A stretch of 64,000 bases of DNA, from contig NC_089566.1 of the NCBI RefSeq assembly GCF_040115645.1, forward strand, positions 62,001 through 126,000, in the 5' to 3' direction. The stretch comes from Euwallacea fornicatus. Taxonomy: Eukaryota > Arthropoda > Insecta > Coleoptera > Curculionidae. Below, piece after piece: positions 55,540 through 64,000 of the stretch (its first letter is position 1; every line of letters begins with the position of its first letter). A model generated the notes under the pieces. It saw only the letters and a list, made by a program, of their open reading frames with translations, ran no database searches and was not told the origin of the DNA. The translations under genes and the position numbers were made by a program.

Positions 55540-55700
55540 TAAGAACACGATCGAAAATAAAGATTTAAACTTAATTTTTCATTTGAGTACAATTCAGTTT
55601 CTCTCGGTCTGACAAAAATCGAGAGTGGTCCTTCGGAATAATAATAATACCCCAGAACCAGCCGCGGAAGCAGGATCCACTAACTTGTTGCCAGAAACAA
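55540..55700 (+). mobile_element. BEL-type LTR fragment
   Basis: AAAATAAAGAT, then CAGTTTCTCTCGGTCTGACA and GTGGTCCTTCGG, matching the distal part of the solo LTR at 6044-6586. Truncated on both sides. Confidence 0.6.
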
Positions 55701-56035
55701 AGGTATAATAATTAACACAGGATTAATTATTTTATTGATAAAGGTGTGGTTATTATAAAAAAGAAATTGATCCCGTTAAATAGTGCTCACTCGGATGATT
55801 GTTGGAGCCGGACTGACTTGTGATGCCGTTTTGCTTGATAATCATTCCACTGAAAAATAATCAAACAACAACCGCTTTAGATTTGCCGAAATAAATAATC
55901 GAACTGTGGTGTTTTAATGCCGTAATCAAAAGAGACTTATCTGAAGTATAATAACTAAAAATCTAATTGTCATTAGAGTTGTATTATTCAACATAACTAG
56001 CACCAAGGTCCAAGGATTTTTATGATCACTTGGAT
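55701..56035. other. AT-rich stretch, nothing identified
   Basis: No ORF or repeat match. Confidence 0.5.
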
Positions 56036-56511
56036 ACACTTGCGACAGACGAGTTCGTGTTTTTAGAAGACCAAACGAAAGATATGCCCAATGTAACATA
56101 GTGAACACAACGTTGTTCGGTGGAGGATCAGTTATGGTGTGGGGTGGAAATTCTTCGACAGCACATACTGACTTAGTAGTGTTAAACAACGGAACTTTGA
56201 ATGCTGATCGGTACATTTCGAACATCCTAGAAGACCACGTTGCCCCATTTGCTCCCTACATTGGTCACAATTTCTTGTTTATGCAAGATAATACTAGGCC
56301 CCACACGGCTCGAGTCGTTCGTGACTACCTATTGGATGTTGGTATTGAGACTATGGTTTGGCCAGCTCAAAGTCCCGACCTCAATCCAATAGAACAAGTC
56401 TGGGACATACTGGGACGACAACTGCGGAGTCATCCTAACCAGCCTAACAACTTAAAAGACCTCGGGCGCCTTCTCATTAAAATATGGAACAACCTGGATC
56501 AAGACACTATA
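56036..56511 (+). pseudogene. Tc1 transposase fragment (same family as 5162-7279)
   Basis: Starts within the first catalytic region (TCDRRVRVFRRPNERYAQCN) and reads TTLFGGGSVMVWGGN, FLFMQDNTRPHTARVV and WPAQSPDLNPIEQVWD before being cut at about 56511 by the tandem array. About 95% similar to the 6-kb copy; an in-frame TAG at about 56100. Confidence 0.85.
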
Positions 56512-57067
56512 TCGTCGAAGTGATTCTTTGGTTCATTAGTGAAGGCATTTTGAGTTAATTTACAGAAGGTATTGAGGTTCAAAACTTGAAAAGTCAAAAA
56601 AAGTTGTGTGTTTGAGCCCATAAATTACTAATTAACTAGAAAAATCACCAAGATGCAATTAATCCTTATTAGTCATATTAAAGTGCTCGTCGAGGCGATT
56701 CATTTATTCATTTTTGCAGGCATTTGCAGCTCATTTACAGAAGTTATTGAGGTTCAAAGCTTGAAAAGTCCAAAAAAGTTTTGTGCTTGAGCCCATAAAT
56801 TACTTATTATCTAGAAAACTCGCCAAGTTGCAATGAATCCTTATTAGTCCTATTAAAGTGCTCGCCGAGGTGATTCTTTGATTCAAAGGTTCAAAGTTTG
56901 AAAAGTCAGAAAAGATGAGTGTTTTCGCACGTGAATTACTCTTTATCTGGAAAACTAAACAAGAGACAATCAAACCGAATGAGTCATATTAAAGAGCAGT
57001 TCCAGCTGATTCATTTAAGTCATTGATGACGAAATTTGAACCTCATTTGCCGAAGATATTAATTTTC
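56512..57067. repeat. Tandem array, ~175-bp period, three and a bit units
   Basis: Units start at TCGTCGAAGTGATTC (56512), TCGTCGAGGCGATTC (56687) and TCGCCGAGGTGATTC (56862), spaced 175 bp; the third is ~37 bp shorter and a fourth partial unit begins near 56998. Shared words include GAGCCCATAAATTACT and CCTTATTAGTC. No ORF. Satellite-like. Confidence 0.8.
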
Positions 57068-57351
57068 TGTTAAAGAAAAATCCTTCGTAACGTTTTAATA
57101 AAATGTTTATTAAACTAATGTACGGCGTGAAAGCTTAGAGATAACTGACTTTATTGAACTAATAGGAAGGAAAATGAAATCAAAACTCATTAGCATAATG
57201 CTGATTAAGCAAACACACAAATCTATCACCTGTATGGGACGTTCTGCAGAAAAACGATGTTGGTCTTAAAGCTAGCTTTAAAGATGCTGAAAATGATTTT
57301 CATATGAATATGATGAAATTTCATAAATGATTATTTATTGTAGTCCTAACA
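57068..57351 (-). repeat. Copia 3' LTR
   Basis: 284 bp, minus strand TGTTAGGACTACAATAAATA...AACA, directly after the polypurine-like AAGTGGGAG (57352-57360). Homologous to the solo LTR at 3114-3381 and weakly to 62150-62330. Confidence 0.75.
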
Positions 57352-57484
57352 CTCCCACTTATATGAAATTTGTTTCAGCAGTTAACAAACAAAATAAAAC
57401 TTATCGTACTTAAGTAAATTTGCAATCTACATTGTCTATTATTATACCAGTTACATAAACCTATTAGATACAGTTTATGATATT

Positions 57485-57877
57485 TGTTCAGTATTTTTCC
57501 CTTTTTTGTATTTTTTGTTTTGTTATCGAATATGTTGGTGTGTCTCGATGCTGCACCAACAGTTTATGTTAAGAAGAGATTAATTTTATTTATAGGAACG
57601 CCCGATTTTAATTGCTGGCCGCGTCGCCGGCAATAACTAAGAGGAACCATTGTCCGGTAAAAACGTTAGGTGCTATGGTGACTCATGGCTGAATAGCCAT
57701 GATAGCCATGCTTATCCAGGGTACGCTTATTAACAGCGTATCCACAGTTTATTATTTTTAAGCCACATAAATATAGGAGATTTTAATATACTTTGAACAG
57801 TTGAACCGATAAGTTGTGGCTGGTACTGAAGCCAGCTATTTTTTTTTTTAATCATTAAATACCCCAAGTATTTAACA
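57485..57877 (-). mobile_element. Solo LTR (family Y), copy 1, TSD ATATT
   Basis: 393 bp; minus strand TGTTAAATACTTGGGGTATT...CTGAACA. Flanked by ATATT at 57480-57484 and 57878-57882. Lies in the last codons of copia pol. Confidence 0.9.
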
Positions 57878-58352
57878 ATATTATTCACCAAACTTTTAAA
57901 AATTGTCTTTGAAAGCGATTTGGTCATAATGTCTGCTAACTGATTAGTGGAATTTACATTATCAATGGTTATATTCCCTTTTTCACATTCATCTCGCATA
58001 AAACACACCTTCACGTCCATGTGCTTCGTTCTGCTATGGAGTTAATGCGTCTAGGTCAATTTTATTGCTGATTGATTTTCTACAAGTATCTTCATTTTTG
58101 AGGTTGGAACTCCAAATTCTCTTAGGAAGGATTTCATCCATATGCCTTTCTCACACCAAGAGCCAAGGCCATGTATTCGGCCTCGGTTGATAATTGAGCA
58201 ACAACAGATTGTTTTTGACTTTTCCACGCGATTGGACCTTTTGCAAACATGAAGGTATATCCACTGGGTGATTTCTTGGTATCCACACATCCAGCGTAAT
58301 TGGCATCTGTGTACCCGACAATTTGATGTTTTGGGTTCTCGAATAAACAATC

Positions 58353-58745
58353 TGTTTAGTATTTTTTCTCTTTTTTTATGAAATATGTTAGTGTATCCCG
58401 ATGCTGCATCAACAGTTTATACCAAAGAAGACAGTAATTTTATTTATTAATATTTGTTTGAATATCCGATTTTAATTGCTGGCCGCGTCGCCGGCAATTA
58501 CTAAAAGGAACCATTGTCCAGAGTTCCAAACTGTTAGGTGCTAAGGTGACTCATGGCTGAATAGCCATGATTGCCATGTTTATCAAGGGTACACTTATTA
58601 ACAGCGTATCCACAGTTTATTATTTTTAAGCCACGTAGATTATACAAGAGATTTTAATATACTTTGATTTTTTGAACCGAGAAGTTGTGGCTGGTTGTGA
58701 ACCCAGCTATTTTATTTAATTAATAAATACCCCAAGTATTTAACA
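58353..58745 (-). mobile_element. Solo LTR (family Y), copy 2, TSD CAATC
   Basis: 393 bp; the same family and orientation as 57485-57877. Flanked by CAATC at 58348-58352 and 58746-58750. Splits the RNase H coding region of copia. Confidence 0.9.
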
Positions 58746-59229
58746 CAATCTTATAATGTGTTGTTTGTATCAGGTAACGAAAAATTCGTTTAACTGCTTG
58801 CCGGTGTTCATTTTTCCAATTATTTAGGAACCTGCTTATTTTATTTACGGCAAAACATATGTCAGGTCTGCTGAAAGTTGCAAGAAAGATTGAAGAACCA
58901 GCGGCCTCTCGATGAGGTAACTTCAGATAACAAATTGAGTCATCAGAGGATCTCGTTAGATGAATACTAGGTTCGACTGGAATAGGTAAAGGTTTAGCTG
59001 AAGTCATATTAAATTTTTCCAGCACTCGCGAAACATAAGGTTGTTGATGTATTATGATGATAAGATTATTTAATGTCCCATTCGATCTGAATATCAACAA
59101 ATTGCGAGTTTTTATTGTCCATATTTACAGTGATTTTAAACATTTGTTCTAGAGCTTTTATGAATTCACGAATCGCACTTTCAGATGTTGATAATAAGAG
59201 TCCATTATCAACATAAATTGCTAGATACA

Positions 59230-59682
59230 TATTAGCATTCTTTGTCCATGTTGAAACTATTAATCAATTATCCGAAAATATCACGAGGTTCTGGCTCTAA
59301 ATTCCTCCCAAGATAAGTGCGAGAAAATGGTAAAAAGGCTGTCACGAATCCCCTCGCATTTCTTGTTGATGTTAAGATCATTAACTGGCATTATCTAAAG
59401 GTGGTACAGGCTTTTGGTACCAAGCTCTTCCCCAGATTAGCGTGAGAAGAGAGGGTCTTTTATAAATTCCTTTAGCGTAGGTGAGAATGACGTTTAGGGG
59501 TTTGGTATCCGTGGGAAAAAGGGTGGACAGCTCTTCCATCTTATCGGTTCTCTCATGAAGAAGGGATGTGTTCTGTGTATGGATACTGGGTTGGATCGGG
59601 ATTCCATTTTTGGTTCACGGAGAATAAAGAAGTGCTCTGAGAATTGTGTTGTTTCTCTCCACCCTTAAACCGTAAATCTTAC
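59230..59682 (+). mobile_element. Dispersed element X, copy 2, TSD ATACA
   Basis: 453 bp flanked by ATACA at 59225-59229 and 59683-59687. Without it the copia reading frame next to the YVDN motif is continuous. Contains TTTTATAAATTCC (about 59459) and GAATAAAGAAG (about 59623) in LTR-like order. Confidence 0.75.
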
Positions 59683-60039
59683 ATACACTTCCACGTTTTC
59701 GAAGTGGCCGATAAACACACACGGATCAGTTTTCAATTATTCAAATTTATATTCGCTTAAAAACGACACAAATTTTTGATTCCAACATCTAGGAGATTGT
59801 TTTAGTCCGTTAAGACTTTTGTTGAGTTCACATATCAAAAGTGGTTTTCCTTTATTAACAAATCCTGTTGGTTGCTTCGTGTAAACTTTTTCAGTCAATT
59901 CTCCATAGAGAAACGCGGTTTGCATGTGAAAGTTCGCGATTTGTAGGTCTTTTTCCGCAGCTAAAGCAAGCAACACTCGAATTGAATCGTAATAGACAAC
60001 CAGCGCAAATGTTTATTGATAATCAATGCCCTTTTCTTG

Positions 60040-60270
60040 AATTATATGATCATTTCCTAAGGTTATAACACGTGTGACGCGTGGAAACCATAACACATTC
60101 CCATATTCAGTAAATTCAGCATCTTTTCTCTATAAAAATGCATCGCTGCATATGGATAAAATTAATTAGATTCTAGACCTCATTCATGGAATTAGTCCGA
60201 AAACTAATATTGTACTTTTATCTTATTAAATAAATTCATTTTTTTTTAAGTCACTAGTGAGTTAAAATAA
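60040..60270. mobile_element. 231-bp insertion with TTCTTG duplication
   Basis: Flanked by TTCTTG at 60034-60039 and 60271-60276; splits copia pol between GFTQE and KGIDYQ. No ORF; a T-run near 60241 lies close to one end. Type unknown, possibly a short non-autonomous retroelement. Confidence 0.65.
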
Positions 60271-60639
60271 TTCTTGGGTGAAACCACGTGCCACTAAACG
60301 TGCTTTATAACGTATCGGGTTATTGTTTATGTCGGTTATTACGCGGAAAACCCACTTATTATCAATTAATCTCGCACTTGGAGGCAATTTTTCCAGGCTC
60401 CATGCATTGATTGATTGTAAGGCATCCATTTCTTCTTTCATAGCAGCTTTCCACTTACTAGAGTCTTCACTTTTCATAGCGTTTTCACATGAATCTGGTT
60501 CTAAAATGGAACACTTTGCATAACAATCTGGAGGTTGTAGAGTTTTTCTGTCTCTTAACTGTCTTAATTCAATATTTTTGTTCTTTGTAGCATCTGAACG
60601 GGGCAAGCTTTTATCGTAATTTGCTTTTTTACCCCAGAC

Positions 60640-61270
60640 ACAAGGGGGGCACAGTTGGTTGACAGTGCCGAGGGGACTGTATTTCTTTTGGTTAGCTTTT
60701 AATTTTGTGCGAAGGACCACAGCTTATTTGGCGCTGAACCAATGTAGAACAGAAAAGACAAACACACTTGGTAACAACACACTTGTATTTGTATCACTAG
60801 ATTTTCAATGTTACTTTACAAGTGACAAAAGTCATAACAATTGTAAAATATGAGAAAACTAGAAAAACACAAGCGATCACTGAATGTTAATAACTTTTCA
60901 CGATTGGGAGTTTTTACTTCAACAGGGAGACTAATATGTGAATTGAGCGCAGTAAAGGGATCCTACTAAGACTGTAGGAGTTAAAAAGAGAATAGGGGAG
61001 ATGTTGCAGAGGCGTTGCGTTTCGTGTGATAGATTCTATGAGACTGTTTTTTAATCTCAATTTTTCCCACCGAATGTGAACCTCAGGTTGTCCATTTATA
61101 TTTTTACCACCTCATAGTCATACCAATTAATGTGAATTATAGTGCCGAGGACTAGGGATTGCTTATCAATACGGTGCCATGAAGGTGTGAGAAAAATGAT
61201 GGTTGAAAAGAGTTATGAGCATGGGAAGAGTGTGGAATGTGTATGCAGTTGTGTAATGTAAACATTGCCC
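60640..61270 (-). mobile_element. Insertion with BEL-type LTR/leader features
   Basis: Separates two parts of copia pol. On the minus strand it starts TGTTTACATTACACAACTG (61265) and near the other end has GTGGTCCTTCGCAC (about 60710), the BEL leader motif. Exact boundaries and target duplication are not resolved. Confidence 0.5.
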
Positions 61271-61930
61271 TTAAGGGTGATTAATGAGATTTACGTTGGC
61301 AATGTAAAAGAAATTTATTAGTGGGTGAAGATGTTGGGTAGTTTTCCAACAGCATCAACGTATTCATCAATTTCAAAGTCTTCATCCGAGGTTGTTTCTT
61401 CAACGTTTCTCTCTGTTGAAGTCGTTTATCCTTCGCTTTCAATATTTTCTTCTGATAGAATATTTCCTGATGGAATTTCTTCATTCTCATAAAAATTTTC
61501 AAATTTCAATGTGAATTTTTCTTTTTCGATCGTGTATGTCTCGCCTTCGTTGAAGCTTACGTTGCAACTGATTTCAATTCGTCTTTTCAGAATCCCACAA
61601 TCTATAATTTGTCGAATGTCCTTCATATTCAACAAATAGTAGTTTTTTTGAATGTTTGTCCCATTTCTTGCGAAATTGGGATGGAATGAACATGTAAGCT
61701 GGGCAACCAAAAATGTTTACATGTTTTATTTCCGGTTTTCGTCCAAACCATTTCTCATACGGTGTCATATTTTCTATTTGAGTTGATGCTGTTCTATTCA
61801 GAATGTCAACTGCCGTGTTAACAATTTCTGTCCACAATTTTTGGGCAACATTTTTGTTTATTAACATTGTCCTGGCACTTTCAACAATTGTTCTCATTTC
61901 CCTCTCGGATTGACCGTTTGGTGAGGTGTA

Positions 61931-62149
61931 TACAGTCGCTCAAAAAAGTATTCGTACAGCGGAAAAAAAATTCTGTGACCCGTAATTTTCGTCTGATTTT
62001 GTTCAAAATTTGTATAATGAAAAATCAATCTTGTTGGATAATGCTTTCTTTCATAAGGCAAAATTAATGAAGATATGACTTCCATCAGACACATAAATTA
62101 TTCGATAGATGTGTTTGGTCTAGACTTTTTGGGATGATATAGTTATATG
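61931..62149 (+). mobile_element. Tc1-type terminus truncating copia integrase
   Basis: TACAGTCGCTCAAAAAAGTA followed by TTCGTACA is a typical Tc1 terminal repeat. It replaces the upstream part of the copia integrase. No opposite end or transposase was found. Confidence 0.55.
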
Positions 62150-62340
62150 ACCATCTACGAGTGATAATTATTAGTATAATGCTGGCCCGACAAACTCATA
62201 AATCTATAGCCGAGTGTTATGTTGGGAAGACCATAAAGGTCATAAACTATCTTTAGGGATGCTGAAAGGGATTCAGCTTTCATGTATGGTTGTTGATTGT
62301 AATCTTAAGAGAGACTAACCAGATGACTCGCCCTTACTAA
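62150..62340 (-). repeat. Diverged copia LTR fragment
   Basis: TATAATGCTGGCCCGACAAAC, GATGCTGAAAGGGATTCA and TTGATTGTAATC align with the LTRs at 57068-57351 and 3114-3381. It could be what remains of the copia 5' LTR or an older solo LTR. Confidence 0.5.
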
Positions 62341-62410
62341 CGAGAGGCATCTCATTAGGTCCAAATTTGTCACTAGATGAACTTGCGTTTAGATCGCTAT
62401 TCGTTAAAGA

Positions 62411-63365
62411 ATATATACAGGGTGTCCAAGCGAACATTGAATATAGGAGATTAACATGGGAAATTGGTTTTTATTTTTTTGCGCCTGTACGGATTATCCA
62501 ATTGAAAAATTTTTATATAGAGGTCATAGTATGCAAGACCGGCTATCTTTCAGTATTTTTTTCAGTCTTCTAGTTACAGCCGTTTTGGCTCAAAACGCCT
62601 CCAAAATTCAAAAATTTGAATGTCCCGCGTAACCGTTCGGCGCCATGATTGGTCAGAATTAATGTCAAAACACAATGTCGCCAACAACGTAAGCGTAAAC
62701 ACCCCATTTCAAATTAATTTTCCCTTTTTGCTGATTTCTAACTTATTTAAGAATTAATTCAGGGAAAAATCAATGGAAAACCTGAGGATAATTATTATGT
62801 GGTCTGCTTTGATGTCCCTACGGTAAATACGCAAGTTTCTTATTACCCCATAATGATAACACAAAGACATAACCTAACCTTTTATCTCACTTACTAGACA
62901 GAATCTTCGCGGGCAATTTTAAATTTAATTCAAAACAAAACTTGCGTATTTACCGTAGGGACATCAAAGCAGACCACATAATAATTATCCTCAGGTTTTC
63001 CATTGATTTTTCCCTGAATTAATTCTTAAATAAGTTAGAAATCAGCAAAAAGGGAAAATTAATTTGAAATGGGGTGTTTACGCTTACGTTGTTGGCGACA
63101 TTGTGTTTTGACATTAATTCTGACCAATCATGGCGCCGAACGGTTACGCGGGACATTCAAATTTTTGAATTTTGGAGGCGTTTTGAGCCAAAACGGCTGT
63201 AACTAGAAGACTGAAAAAAATACTGAAAGATAGCCGGTCTTGCATACTATGACCTCTATATAAAAATTTTTCAATTGGATAATCCGTACAGGCGCAAAAA
63301 AATAAAAACCAATTTCCCATGTTAATCTCCTATATTCAATGTTCGCTTGGACACCCTGTATATAT
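62411..63365. mobile_element. Foldback element with 428-bp inverted arms
   Basis: Arms 62411-62838 and 62938-63365 keep a constant coordinate sum of 125776 from tip to inner end, and every stretch I compared is an exact complement. The loop is 99 bp. Tips read TACAGGGTGTCCAAGCG within TA-repeats, the form of a mariner-type terminus. No ORF. A non-autonomous long-inverted-repeat element, apparently recent. Confidence 0.9.
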
Positions 63366-63678
63366 TATTCAACAATTAAATAGCATTTATTATTACATTC
63401 TCAATTTATCCTACATAATTCTATGTACAATTACGCGATCTGACAAGCGGATTCCACATACATACATATGTACTGATTAATTGAAGTCATAACATAAACC
63501 AACAGATTTCTTAACGATTGTATTTTTTGGGTATAAGGAGGGGATCGAAAGATTATAGTTAGTTCTTAAGTCTGGGTTGTCGAATTGGTTAAGGTGTTTA
63601 GATCGTAACATGTTAAATAATAAATTATTTTTTTATAAATAATTATTTTCATTACGATCGCGATCCATCCTTAAAATT
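63366..63678. mobile_element. Probable gypsy LTR region, boundaries unclear
   Basis: Precedes a gypsy-type primer binding site. Contains GGGTATAAGGAGG (about 63529) and AAATAATAAAT (about 63615). The LTR start is not resolved. Confidence 0.4.
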
Positions 63679-63697
63679 GGCGCAGTCGGTAGGATCC
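63679..63697 (+). other. Gypsy-type primer binding site
   Basis: TTGGCGCAGTCGGTAGGAT matches the primer binding site commonly seen after the 5' LTR of the 17.6/297/gypsy group of insect Ty3/gypsy elements. It implies an element continuing beyond the window's right edge. Confidence 0.65.
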
Positions 63698-63769
63698 TTT
63701 CGGGTATCAGAAAAGTGAAAAAATTCGGAAAATCGAGTGTTCGAGTGTCGATGACCCAACTAAGAGGCG

Positions 63770-63969
63770 TTACATCTTCGTGACCTCCACTTTCCGAAGA
63801 CAACCCCAACTGGCACCCTCTGTTCCAACAGTTCAGAAAGGATCTCCGCAACCACGGACCAGACCTTGAGACTCCTGACGCTTCGTCTAGTGGACCAATC
63901 CATAACGAACATCCAGCTGGACATATTGGCGTAACCAGTGTCCAATACAAGTGGCACCTATCTGAATAG
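63770..63969 (+). pseudogene. Possible start of a gypsy gag, truncated
   Basis: An open stretch EDNPNWHPLFQQFRKDLRNH to GVTSVQYKWHLSE and a stop at about 63967-63969. Position after the primer binding site fits gag; I see no family motif. Confidence 0.3.
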
Positions 63970-64000
63970 TCTACCTCTTCAGCAAACTGCAGCTTGATAC

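Larger units (their letters stand above)
57352..61935 (-). pseudogene. pol: Ty1/copia pol (integrase to RNase H), heavily interrupted
   Basis: Minus strand, integrase end first: YTPHQ...GQSERE region (about 61930), SARTMLINKNVAQKLWTEIV and ILNRTASTQIENMTPYEKWF (61897-61574); reverse transcriptase start WKAAMKEEMDALQSINAWSL and ARLVARGFTQE (60720-60271); HMQTAFLYGELTEKVY and SLNGLKQSPRCWNQKF (59976-59737); YLAIYVDNGLLLS, where the catalytic YVDD is YVDN (about 59220); and RNase H with GYTDANYAG-type and STEAEYMA-type motifs and STNQLADIMTKSLSK (58350-57880). Five insertions and several stops and frameshifts. Dead. Confidence 0.85.

Noticed and set aside
1..64000. tRNA, rRNA, CRISPR arrays or bacterial operons
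   Set aside because: No cloverleaf-like or rRNA-like stretch was recognised, there are no regular spacer-repeat arrays, and gene content is wholly eukaryotic transposable elements.

Overview
This window looks like eukaryotic, insect-type repetitive DNA with no recognisable host gene. The base composition is AT-rich, and nearly every recognisable protein is a transposase or retroelement protein of families common in insects: Tc1, mariner-like elements with an N-terminal DUF4817-type helix-turn-helix, piggyBac, pogo/jerky, BEL/Pao, Ty3/gypsy and Ty1/copia. An insect, possibly a beetle, is plausible, but the sequence alone does not fix the species. Almost all elements are broken, and they are nested inside one another.

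Layout: (1) 1-12.2 kb: a dead mariner-like gene, then a BEL/Pao retrotransposon (about 1.8-8.9 kb) split by two TA-flanked Tc1 elements, each of which carries a younger solo LTR; then a BEL-type LTR, a gypsy scrap, a mariner scrap and a Tc1 element. (2) 12.3-41.5 kb: a large inverted duplication with two arms of about 9.3-9.6 kb (12275-21549 and 31865-41465) around a 10.3-kb spacer of decayed elements. Each arm holds the same nested series of relics and two copies of an unrecognised small ORF (here the 'MDMKK' ORF). (3) 41.1-45.9 kb: a second palindrome sharing the outer end of the right arm. (4) 45.9-50.7 kb: a young, nearly complete gypsy element on the minus strand with 342-bp LTRs. (5) 50.7-54.6 kb: a third, partial copy of the arm, running into a longer piggyBac relic. 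(6) 55-62 kb: BEL LTR and Tc1 scraps, a short 175-bp-period tandem array, and a copia element on the minus strand interrupted by at least five insertions, two of them solo LTRs of one family with clean 5-bp target duplications. (7) 62.4-63.4 kb: a foldback element with two 428-bp arms that match base for base wherever I compared them; then a gypsy-type primer binding site and the start of a possible gag.

The least explained part is the MDMKK ORF family: five copies (three in 13-51 kb outer positions, two in inner positions) coding for about 110-127 residues with a pleckstrin-homology-like C-terminal pattern. In the inner position of both arms the ORF lies downstream of a block that reads as a heat-shock promoter (alternating GGA/TTC/GAA/TTC pentamers 11 bp from TATAAAAG). 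That whole promoter-plus-ORF cassette is bracketed by about 36-bp direct repeats, and a site without the cassette exists at about 43.62 kb. This suggests a mobilised or captured gene cassette amplified with the duplications.

All assignments rest on reading motifs and hand alignment within the window. No database search was run. Family names for transposases and retroelement domains are established knowledge applied to visible motifs; order of events and function of the MDMKK ORF are inference.
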